A stretch of DNA of 64,000 bases from Bimastos eiseni (lineage: Eukaryota > Annelida > Clitellata > Crassiclitellata > Lumbricidae). The stretch's first letter is position 1, and the number at the start of each line of letters is the position of its first letter. The stretch covers positions 1,257,357-1,321,356 of the forward strand of contig OY365817.1 in NCBI GenBank assembly GCA_959347315.1, written 5' to 3'. This document shows, piece by piece, positions 22,600 through 33,400 of the stretch. The position numbers and the translations under genes were made by a program. The notes beneath the pieces were generated by a model, which was not told the origin of the DNA, did no database searches, and was given only the letters and a program-made list of their open reading frames with translations.

Positions 22600-24251
22600 C
22601 AGAGGCGTAGTTACGGGGGGCAGAGGGGACACGTGTCCCCGGGCGCCGAGTTGGAGGGGGCGCCAAAATGAGGATTAAAACTATTATTTTTTTATTTTGA
22701 AACAAACTAATTCATCCCAGAAATGTTAGTAGGATTAAATTTTGCCGCCCCCAAAATCCTCATTATAAACAGGTTGTCGTAAATGATTTTGGCGCCCCTA
22801 TAATCCTCGTTACAAACAGGTTGTCACACATCATTTTGGCGCCCCTATAATCCTCGTTACAAACAGGTTGTCACACATCATTTTGGCGCCCTCGGGCCCC
22901 ACTGATCTGTAATCACTAAGGGTCCGTAAGAGGCGACATAATATCATGTCGTAGTTCCAAATCAATTGCAAGCTGTGATCTGTCCCACAGCAAATTGAAA
23001 CTAATTTTATCGTATTTCACTGCATATTCTTCGCAAAGATGCTGTTTCAATTGCAAGCTGTGATCTGTCCTACATGTAGTAAATTGAAGCTAATTTTATT
23101 GTATTTGCAGCTTCAATGGGACAGGATCGTCTCAGCGATCCTCTTCTTCTACATGTAAACATCGAACGAGAAACATGGGATAAAACATATTTTGATAACA
23201 TCATTCACCAATTTGCAACAGTTAAATCAAGAAAATTTAATTTTGTACAGACTGTCTATGACAGTCATGTATAAATGGTCCTTAAATATATCTGAAAAAT
23301 GTGAAATAAACAAGAAAGGGGCCGTCCATAAAATTTGTCACGCAATTATGGACCAATTTTGACCCTCTTCGGACACACGTCTTGACAAAAGTCACAACCT
23401 CTGAAATATGACTTCACATCGCTTTTCACCACCCAAAAAACAGATGTTCAGGATGTTATATGCACATTTTCTTATAATTATCACTCAAAAAGTAATTATA
23501 ACTATACAAATACTTAAAACTGGGATAGTAGAACGATGACGAAATGGAGAAAGTTGAATTGTTACACTCATTATGCATTTACCAAGATCAGAAGCTCTGG
23601 TAGAATCATTGCATTAAAAAAAATGATAATAACAGCTTGAAACAAACGAAACTTTATGCTTCTCCATTCTCGCAAGGAGAAGCAAAATGCTCCTTCATAT
23701 AATAAATGCGAGAGCTTGGACCTCATCTTCCCGTTCAATGGATATTCCCATTCGGATCCAGTTATTCTTCGTCGATCCAATCCACACTCTCTCCATTTTC
23801 GTCGTTTGCAATCGCGACCACTAGTCCCGACGTACAGTGTCTCTCGATCTGTGGCCTGTGCGTTTTGGCGGTATAATTGATTTCTGCTTGTGTGTTACAG
23901 AATGGCTGCCTGACTTCCAAAACCCCGAATTGACGCCGAGCAGAAAATTAAACAACTCAAATATTAAGAATGCAGTAGGCTAATCATAATTATTGTTGTT
24001 AAATTGTGGTAAACAACTACTTTTAAATAAGTGGAACTTGTTTAATTGAGCAAATGTTTAAAAATAAAATTATAAATTTTTATGTGATGATGTGATCACA
24101 TTTCTTTGGACTCCTTTCCCTCGTTACACATCGTCACAATTGTGTGACATCCCTCCCCATAGGCGAGTGACGTCATATATGGATGGCCCCCAAAGGGTCG
24201 CCAATTCTGTAGTTTGTCCTTCGGGCGCAAAATACCCTAGCTACGCCTATG
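22600..24251. mobile_element. hAT-like DNA transposon with exact 8-bp target duplication
   Basis: Starts CAGAGGCGTAGTTACGGGG and ends ...CCCTAGCTACGCCTATG. The ends are inverted repeats of the CAGRGGCGTAGCT type common in hAT elements. ACAATCTG occurs immediately outside both ends (22592-22599 and 24252-24259). Its left part holds three direct repeats of about 47 bp ('ACAGGTTGTCACACATCATT', 22745-22890). No transposase frame seen, and a second element is nested at 23318-24190. Confidence 0.9.
23318..24190. mobile_element. Nested DNA transposon with GGGGCCGTCCATA ends
   Basis: Left end GGGGCCGTCCATAAAATTTG and right end ...CATATATGGATGGCCCC are inverted repeats. Both have a TGTCACGC/GTGACGTCA-like subterminal motif. 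About 873 bp, non-coding. A right-end relative lies at 43905-43990 and an element with related ends at 57587-58780. Superfamily not assigned. Confidence 0.7.
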
Positions 24252-25309
24252 ACAATCTGGCCTAATTTGATTCAGTTTCATCGGAAAAACTTTTTATGTA
24301 GGGGTCTACGAATTAAGACTGAGTAGGTAATCGTATCGTATTGTAGGCCTATCGGGTTATTTATATTATTTAGGTTATCTCAGCACTACACTGGATTGAC
24401 TGGAAGTGTGTTTGCAAAAATCAAAATGATAGTGAAAAATCAAAATGATAGGGAAATGATAGCGTCAAGGCAATTTTCGGTGCAGAATTTCTTAGTGCAT
24501 CACATTACATTACATTGCATCGTGGTATGACGACAGCACGAAGGGTGTGACGTAGTCGACGCCATTTTCTTAATTAGTTTTGAGTTTGTGTACTAATATT
24601 ATTGCTTCTGGTTTGCAATAACATTTTGCTGTGGAAAAATGAATTGGTTGGATTAATATATATTCTGGTCGTATTTCGGAAATTTCGGAAATGATTTAAG
24701 AGGCGTACTTGCCTGTTGTACGTGGTGGTAAGGGTTGTCTGCACGTTCTGCGTCTGCATTAGTGGGCCTATAATTCTAATCGAAAAGCAGAAACGCGCTG
24801 TAAATAATGTAATGTAATGGAACATTATATAGCGCCTCTTCAGATATCTACGCAGAGGCGGCCTCTGCACTAGCCCATATGATGTTAAATGTCATTAGGT
24901 CTACTAACGAATATTTTACGACAGTTAGCAAAACGGTGCACAGCAATTAAGCACTGTTTTGCTTGATGTGCACTGACTTGCACATAATCACCAGCGGTGG
25001 GCCCAGGCAAAGGCGTGGAACCAACCAACGGATTTCTGTCCACATCTCGCAGGTGGCATGGATGTTTAGAGTCTTAGCGCCAAGCTGCGTCGATAAGGTA
25101 GAGCGTGACTGGTGACCAGGCCCACTGAGAGGGGGAAAGGTGGGGCAAATGACATAGGCCCCCACCCCGAACTAAATAAATAAGGGGCCCACCCTTTGAT
25201 TATTTGTACACCTTTTCTGTAATCATCAAAATATTTATTAACAATTCACATTTGGTTTTATTGACCAGATTTCTACTCTAATATTCTCAATTAATTCATA
25301 ATTAAAAAT

Positions 25310-25760
25310 TCATTCTGACCATTTAAAGGTTTAAAGGTTTTTGCCAACTCCGCTTTAATGGCCAATGTTGCTAATCCATTGACTCTGTTTTGAAACATTG
25401 TTGCCCGCTGATAGTTATTGACTCGTGTTAACACATTAAATGTTCTCTCTGCGCTTGCAACGGAAGCTGGAAGACAAAAACGTCCTCATGGCAACAATTA
25501 AATTAGGGAAGAGATTCTGTAGCGAAATCTCATGCAACAAACAACCTGAAAGGGTTGAATAATTTTTGAGCCAATATTTTCTTGACAAATTTGCTTTAAA
25601 GAGTCAACCTCGTCTATTAAATTCTTGCAAATGTTGGCAGAGTAACTTTCACAAAAGTTTTCACAAATGATCGACCCTGCAGTCATGATCTTCTTGGATA
25701 AGCTTCCAAAAAAATTTAATTTGTTGCAAAGACTTGACACTGCAACAAAACCTTTTTTAA
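25310..25760 (-). pseudogene. hAT/ZMYM-type transposase remnant
   Basis: The minus strand around 25470-25320 reads PASVASAERTFNVLTRVNNY, then RVNGLATLAIKAEL. This is the C-terminal dimerisation motif of hAT transposases (the S.ERxFS.L...K and R...L..L pattern). Upstream (25740-25498) is an open frame rich in Cys/Ile typical of the helical part of such proteins. Joined only with breaks, so inactive. Flanks contain GGGGCCC-rich blocks (25130-25195 and 26135-26175), but I could not define terminal repeats. Confidence 0.65.
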
Positions 25761-26179
25761 GTCCAGTTACTACGAAATCAATAATCGGATAAAATATTTC
25801 GTCTCTGAATTCATCCCTTGCAGATTTTACAAGTAAAACTGTTTCAACAACTGCAGTTTGGGATGTCTGTAGGCTTTCATTTTTTCAGTTAGCTTTTTTC
25901 TTAAAATTAGGAGTTGCAAAAAAATAAAAAAAATAAATTTATTTTCATTATCATTTAGCCTGACTGACAGTGAGGAATGATGAGGAATTGATGGAAACTT
26001 TGATAAGTGAGTTATGTATCATATATGACATAGGTTTAGTGCTTGTAGTTTTTGCAACATTTTCTAGTAGGCCTACATTGTATTACAGTATACTGTCAAT
26101 CAGTCTTTCATTCACACTCAAAAATATAAGTTGTACGGGGCCCCCACTTTGCTGTCGACGGGCCTGGTGGTGACAGCGT

Positions 26180-27040
26180 TCGAAAACACGTTGACGATAT
26201 CAACGAGCAGGCCCTTTCTGGTGGAAGATGACACAAGTCCTGTTAGCCCCTCAAAGCACGAGGAAGGCGTAGAAATGGCATTCGCCGTGTGTCGGTCGGT
26301 AGATGGAAGAACCTCCTCGGGTCCTGATGTGACTTTTGGTCGAGGTCACTGCAATGGCCAGGCGTCTTTACACTGGGCTACAGATGACGGTGTGGCTGAG
26401 ACTCAACAGTACATTCGAAGGATGGGCCTTATACAGTCATGTGGCTTAGGCAACTTGTGAACAAAATACCCCTTAAACGCACAAAATCCTTGGCAGAATG
26501 CACGAATAAGTGCAAACTTAGCACTAGGAAACTTCAGATGTTCAAAGTTACTCAAATATAGGTCTACATGAAATATAATGTAACATAGCATTATTTTACT
26601 CTCCAGTGAATTGTTTAGAGAAGATTGGAGAAAATGTAGTCGATAAATTTTCAAGGTGACCCTATAAGCATTGGCTAGCATACCAGCTAACAATGGGAAG
26701 CATTCAGATTCACAAACCCCCAAAAGATCATTGAGGTGACTTTATTCACACCCATGATGAGCTCATTGGCATAAAATTTTCTTCGTGCTGCCACTGAGTA
26801 GCTTGTTCTCATTTCAGTGATTGAATTGTCAGGTGGTTGGGAAGGTTCAATCCCCAGTTCCTTTTTCAACCCTGTCAGTTATTTCTGAAAAATTACATTG
26901 GGGTCAAGCAAACCCCAGATCAGCTTTCAGTGGCACCCATACCCACAGTGACCCTCTACAATTTAGCCCATATGCCGGTTTCAGGCTCATAACAACTTTA
27001 GTTGGGCCATCTCCCCGGTTCATATTTTACAATTCAAACC
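26180..27040. other. Intergenic DNA, no gene recognised
   Basis: GC-richer 26180-26450 may be transposon-derived (it follows the hAT remnant). Open frames at 26131-26460 (plus) and 26403-26723 (minus) show no known motif. Confidence 0.4.
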
Positions 27041-27047
27041 TTGTCTC

Positions 27048-27237
27048 ATTTTATAAATAGACAAAATACAATATCGTAAGGCTGGCTTTAGTCTTTAAAG
27101 AACTCATGATGATGATGGTGATGACAACGATGATGACGATTTATTTTATAAGTAGACAAAATACAATACTGTAAGGCTGGCTTTAGTCTTTAAAGAACTC
27201 ACGATGATGATGGTGATGACAACGATGATGACGATTT
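27048..27237. repeat. 95-bp tandem duplication
   Basis: Two head-to-tail copies, each ending in 'GATGATGATGGTGATGACAA' and 'CGATGATGACGATT'. Only a few differences. Confidence 0.88.
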
Positions 27238-27435
27238 AATTTTTGATGATGTGTAATATCACATAGCTGAAATGTCTCATGAAAATAATTTTATGCAGAA
27301 TTTCCACCTTCTGAATATGTGTTGAAATGGGGGTGATGTTGGAAAGGTATATTTTCTACAGATTGACATGTTATTTACTTACATGACTACCCATTGTGAG
27401 AACGTTTTCATTATTACAGAGAGTGGTTGAGAGGC

Positions 27436-27447
27436 ATGAAACGATGA
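27436..27447 (+). promoter_or_regulatory. Minimal uORF overlapping the EGF-membrane gene start
   Basis: ATG AAA CGA TGA: the stop codon overlaps the proposed main ATG (27444-27446) as ATGA. This arrangement can couple termination to reinitiation. A possible 5' UTR acceptor (TTTCATTATTACAG) ends at 27419. Confidence 0.5.
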
Positions 27448-30400
27448 CATTTTCTCTGGTGTTTATGTTAGGTAAGACAATTCGTTGCCTTCATATTTCT
27501 TAATGTTTAGAACACCATTGAAGATCATTGCTAATGCTGACCTATGAAGCATGACTCTCACAAAGAGGTGCAACTCAAGATTAGCTAAATAGTTATATGT
27601 TGTCATTCACTCAGGGTGAATTATGTAGCAGGTAAGATGAACTTTCCAACTGTTTCAGCCTATTTCCACTGATGATTGGATTGCACTTTAAAATTCTATC
27701 TTCTGTCTTTGCACCTTTATTAACTCGTCTCATTAATGCCCCTCTAGTTTGCTCTCAATGGGTAAACATATATTAAATAAGCCTCATACGACCTCTATCT
27801 TTTGATGTTCAAAGTCATGTCAGGTTCTGCTCTGCCTTACTCATCTTCTGCTTCTTTAGTTATACTATGTACTGTCCTTTAATCATGGCAAGGATAGTGC
27901 TCAGCCTCAAAAGGTAACTTTGTAGTCAAATGAACAAATCTACATTTTGCAGAATGTTTGAAGTAGCTGGTGTAGATGAATGGAACTGCCAGAACTTAGT
28001 AGAGGCTTTTAAAACCAAACTTTAAGCTTATCTATTCTCTAAGCCCTGTGACTAGTTACTACATTGTAACACGTCCTTTGAGTAATACTTTGTTTTATTA
28101 AGGAGCATTATAAACACGAGACTCACAAGTCTTGTTATACATATTGTATTGTACCTGAATTGGTTTCTTTACTTCAGGTTTACTCGAACTTCTTATCAGT
28201 ACACAATTGGGAGAAGCTTTGCTCTCGGGTAAGTGCGGTTACATATTGTATTCTTCCTAAGTGGTGCAATAGCACTAGGTGGCTAGCATGCTCTTCTAAC
28301 TTGTCAACTTTTTTATCACTTGATTGGTCGTTTGCGTTATATGCAAGAATTCTCACGCATTTGGACTTCTAGCATGACCTAGTATGTCATTTATCTTTTT
28401 GCCGTAATATGTACTCTTGGGAGTCGTTTATTTTTTGCCATTGTTTCTGAGTGTTTTGGATGTTTTTTTGGCAGAACTAAAGTATAAAATTTCAGCAGCT
28501 TTAACGATACAAAGTGACTTTGAATAGAACCATGATCAATCATGAAGCCTGGATAAGACTATAGGCAAAGGTGTAAAAAAAATCGGCCAGTGGAATAAAC
28601 TGACTACTCACTGCCTGATTACATCCAATTAACTGAATTACTTGCAAGCTTGATTATAATCATAATCTCCAACTTTCTAATGCACTACTATATAAAGCTA
28701 AGCGCATGCCAACAGCTTATTCACATAATATGCCGCCTGGTGGAATTAACTGACCGATTTACCAACTGATTGCCTTAACTGGCTGATTGATGGTATAGTG
28801 AACTGACTGGTAGTCTGACCTATTGGCCTACTGACTGATTAATCGACTAACTCAGTCATGTGGTGCAATGGCTGATTGGTTGGAGAGCTTGACCTATAAT
28901 GGGTTGTATAAGTGACTGACTGATTGGTTGGTCAGTCGTGGTTTTCACATTTGTGAAAACAGCTTTCTAAATTCTGATTTCCTTATTGTTTTAGACGATG
29001 CTGTACATGAGGAATCGGTTTCTTCTACACTTCAGAACAGGAACCAAGGCACTGATCTAGTGCATGAGGAATCGGTTTCTTCTGTACATCAGAACAGGAA
29101 CCAGAGCACTGATCTAGTGCATGACGAACCAGTTTCCTCTATGTCTCAGAACAGGAATCAAACTGTTGGTCTAGTACATGAGGAATCCGTTTTTTCTATA
29201 CATAAGAATAGGAACCAAAACACTGATCTAGTGGTCAAGCGTGTGTTCGATTTGGACGCTGGATCCGATGTTGATATTCTCGTGAAAGCTGTTGCTTTGG
29301 AAAATTACCGGAAAGACTCGAATTCGGTTTCATCCACAAGTTTCATAGAACTGAAGGATGATAGAACGTATGTTGAATTCAGAAGAAAACCGTTTTCAGG
29401 TCCCAAAGCTCGTTCCAGTCTAAAGCTCGTAATGGTACTTTATCCAAGAAATAAATTGAGGGTAGGTGAGGTGAAGAACTGGTTGTGGAAACCAGGGATT
29501 TTGTTAACGATCAGGAAGACCCTTAACTTCAAAGAACTGCGCCAGAGCAACCATGAGGTTGGTTCTTCTGGAGGCAACGATCTCGTGGAAGGCAGGACAA
29601 GAGACAAACGAGCAGCGAAGAAGAAAGATGCTAAAAAAAAGAGAGACAAGAAAAAGAAATCGTCAAAAAAGGGAAAGATAAAGAAAAAGAAGGTGAAAAA
29701 AAAGAAAAAGAAGGGCAAAAAGGGTAAAAAGAATGGTAGAGAGAAGGGTGAAAAGAAGCGTAAAAAATCCCAGAAGAAAAGAGCCAAAGACTTGAAAAAG
29801 AGTGATATGGCAGATTACTTTAACCAGGACGTTCTGCAGTCGTACCTGAACGACGGATATAAGGTCAGAGTTTACAGTTCGGACTCGTACGACGTCGTAT
29901 TTCGCCAGAATAGGAATGACAATAAGGGTGTGAGTAGCAGCCAAAGTAGTAAAAATTTGCGACTGCCAAATTGGAATCAGGGCCTATTCAACACTTTTAG
30001 CGGCGACAGCAATGGCCTCAGACGCAATCGAAGAAGCATTTCTCTCAGCCGGCAAAGAAAGTCTCTCCCGAAATCGATGCTAGTCTTACGCGTCAGGCGA
30101 CTCGGTCCAGAACTGCGGGAATGTGAGAATAACATATGTAAACACGGAGGAACCTGTCTTATTGCCAAGGACTCAGGCAGCAAAGTCTGCAAGTGCGTGC
30201 CTGGGTATGCGGGGGAAAGGTGTGAGATTTCGGAGCGCTCTTGTCTCAGCCTCCCCTGCCAGAGTGACTCGACGTGCATAGATCGTGGAGATGAGTTCGA
30301 ATGCTTCTGCCAGCCGGGGTTCTCCGGGCTTTTCTGTGAGAACAATGGCGACGAGTGTGCCTCGGGGCCCTGCCTCAACGGCGGCAAATGTCACGACCTC

Positions 30401-33400
30401 GTCAACGGGTATCAGTGCAACTGTGGCCAGACATTCGAGGGCAGGAACTGCGAGCACCTGCTCATGAGCAACTGGTTCCAGATATGCGAGTCGAACGTCT
30501 GTCTCAATGGCGCGGTCTGCGTGACAAGGGGTGGGCTCGTTCAGTGCATCTGCTCAAAGGGCTTTACGGGCCAGCGCTGTGATATGATGCCTGAAACTGC
30601 TATTGTGCCATGTGCAAAGATGCCTTGCTTCAATGGTGGAGTATGCAAGGTAGGTTATTAATATATTCATATATATATATAATTTATTTGTTATTTATAT
30701 CCTGTATCATATTGTATCAGTAGATTTATATAGTGCCTATCACAGAATAACTATTCAGTCATCATGGAAGCCCTGGAAAAAAAGAAACACCTTTAAAGAG
30801 TGAGAGGCCAATGGAGAAAAGCTGTCATTAATTTTGCCCTTAGTGATGGAGGAAGGATATTCCAGGTAGATAGCAAATTTATGTATAGTATATTATGAAT
30901 GAAACTTGAACAATGCATGTAACTTGAACAACACAATGTGAAGCTTGAACATTGCAACATGAAACTTGAACACTGCAGCATTAAATGTGAACATTGCAAT
31001 ATGAAACTTCAACAGTTCATTGTTCAAGTTACTTCCTGTGTTATTTTTAAAAGTAATGTTTAAGTAATTTAGAGTGTATGACTGCGATTACAATGTTTAC
31101 TATTTGAAGGATTTGGATGCGACCAAATTCGTCTGCAAGTGCCCTGCACTTTACACGGGTGACACGTGTGCCATTCGGTCTCACCCTTGTGCAGCAAGTC
31201 AGTGCCCCCAGGGGGAAATCTGTATGGAGGACGAGTCAAGTTTCTTCAGTAGCTATACATGTAAGCCCGGTATGAACAACTCATCTCAATGTCATTATTA
31301 TTTATTTGGCACCACTATCTAATCAATCAAGCAATCAATAAATTAGTCAATCATTCAGTCACTCAGTTGATCAGTCAATTAACCTATCAGTCAGTCAGTG
31401 AAAAATACTTGATATGGCACCCCTTCAAGGTATCTATTCAGAGGCGCTCCCAGCCCAACCCCGGCTGAAAAGAACAGTTTTCAGAGAGGTGTAAAATGCA
31501 GATGAGGAGTTCCTAGGGAGGAGACACAGCTCTAGGAAGAGCCGATTCCAAATGGTCAGTCCCACAATGACCAAGGCAGGAGATGGAGCTTTAGGTTAGC
31601 CCATTCCAGACCTACTATCACTGGATGGCACTGAGCAGTTGTGAGATAAGGACTCGCCAAGTGTCCTTAAACAGCAATTGTCTCATGTTTGGCTCGAACC
31701 TGTACTTGGCATGTTGAAAGGCAGACCCGTACTCTGTGAGTTATAGATGAGCGCTTTAACCAATAGGTTACTGTGTCCCACATGTTGTTGAGAATCATAT
31801 TTCTTACTCTTGTTTCAGTTGTTGTTATTGTTGTCATTTTTATTGTTACTGGTGGTGTTTTTGGTGAGGTGCATAACTGCATATAGTTCTTCAGGATTTA
31901 AATGTTCTCTGTAGGGCATAACAGGAAATCGTCTCGGACAGTTGCCTCGGCCGAATATTGGACTATACGGAAGTATTCGCCTCGGCAAATATTACACCCG
32001 CAAATAGCTAAAAATAACTTTTTTATGAAAAAATATTTTTTTGACAATTATTATAATAGGGATAAGGTAATATTTTTTCATGAAATTTAGGACTAACGGA
32101 CTTACTTACAAGTTATTGATTAATTAACCAAGAACTTAACATTCCATTGAATTTTCTTTAAAATAATTATGTTAATTTATTCATTTTAATTTCTTTTGGT
32201 TGCATTCCTCAGGTGCAACCAAATCAGTAATTTTCCGCTTGATTTGGCTCCACCCACTTTCCGGTAAATATTAGAGATTAAGTCGTTGTTGAAAACTTTA
32301 TATTTCAAATTTTATAACAAGGTTTTACATTTTTTCACAAATAAAGTTATTAAATAATAAATATATTGTTATACTCTAAAGTGCAATGATATACTATATG
32401 AAGGATATTGCTATAGATTCTGCAGTGACTAGATAGTTCTCGTAGCTGTGCACGTGGCAGGTTAACTACGCTTTGCCTATGGATGGTACTCGCTGGCCAG
32501 ATTTGCCGCTGCTATTCAGTTCGTACCCGGATCCGGCAAATGGTGCATCCAAATACTCGGATTCGGTACTCGGTGGAAATTGTGTACTCAGTTATGCCCT
32601 AGTTCTCTGGAGACTTAAGACATTCTAAAACGATTGGAACTAAATCAGATGACACATGCAATAAGTTCTATTTATGAAAATGATATTGAAGCCTTGGATT
32701 GTAGGACAATACATGGAATAGGTTTTATTGTTTCATCAGTTGCCTCAAACAGACAGACATACAGACAGGCAGACAGACAGTTAAGACCCCATTACTTTGA
32801 ACAAGTTTATGACGCTAGTCCTTATCCCTATTTTAATAATTGCTTTATCTATATTTTAACAGGCATAGAGTAAAACAGACAAAAAGATAAATGATTGATT
32901 AATGACTTATTGTAAATTATTATTATTTTCAGGAACGGGAAATGGAAATGGAAATGGAGGTAGTGGTGGTGCCCAGGTGGTCGTTTGGAATAACGAGGGT
33001 TCAGAGAAGTCAGTGGCGATGAATCCACCAGAAACTACTATCTCTGTGGTTGTGAATGATTACTGGTCGATCCGGATCATAGCAATAATTGTCGCAAGTA
33101 TTCTACTGTTGGCAGCAGTTTGCTACATCTTGGTTCTTTTCATCTACTACAAGTGAGTAGTTGTTTTTACCAAATCTCATCATTATGCTGTGATTTTGTT
33201 TTTTGTGTGCATGTATATGTGATAAGATTTACCTAGGATTAAGAATGGACCGAAACTCTTGAATTCGGCTCGGCAGAGTTTCGTAGTACTTGACATAAAT
33301 TCGGACTCGGACAAACATTGGGCCTGAGTTTTAAAAAATCAGCTTTTCGATTTTCTGTTTTGAGAAAAAGAAAATATTGGATCTTTTTATTTACAAGATG

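Noticed and set aside
25310..25760. A domesticated ZMYM-like host gene
   Set aside because: Stops and frame breaks, no splice sites that join the pieces, and transposon-rich surroundings.
29440..29944. Minus-strand Phe-rich and Leu-rich ORFs
   Set aside because: Shadows of the lysine-rich coding exon on the plus strand.
29977..30582. Other open frames over the EGF exon
   Set aside because: Antisense or out-of-frame shadows of a frame with clear EGF cysteine spacing.
31261..31266. GTAAGC as the main donor of exon 31075
   Set aside because: It is the stronger site, but joining it to 32933 gives an immediate TGA; kept only as a possible secreted isoform.
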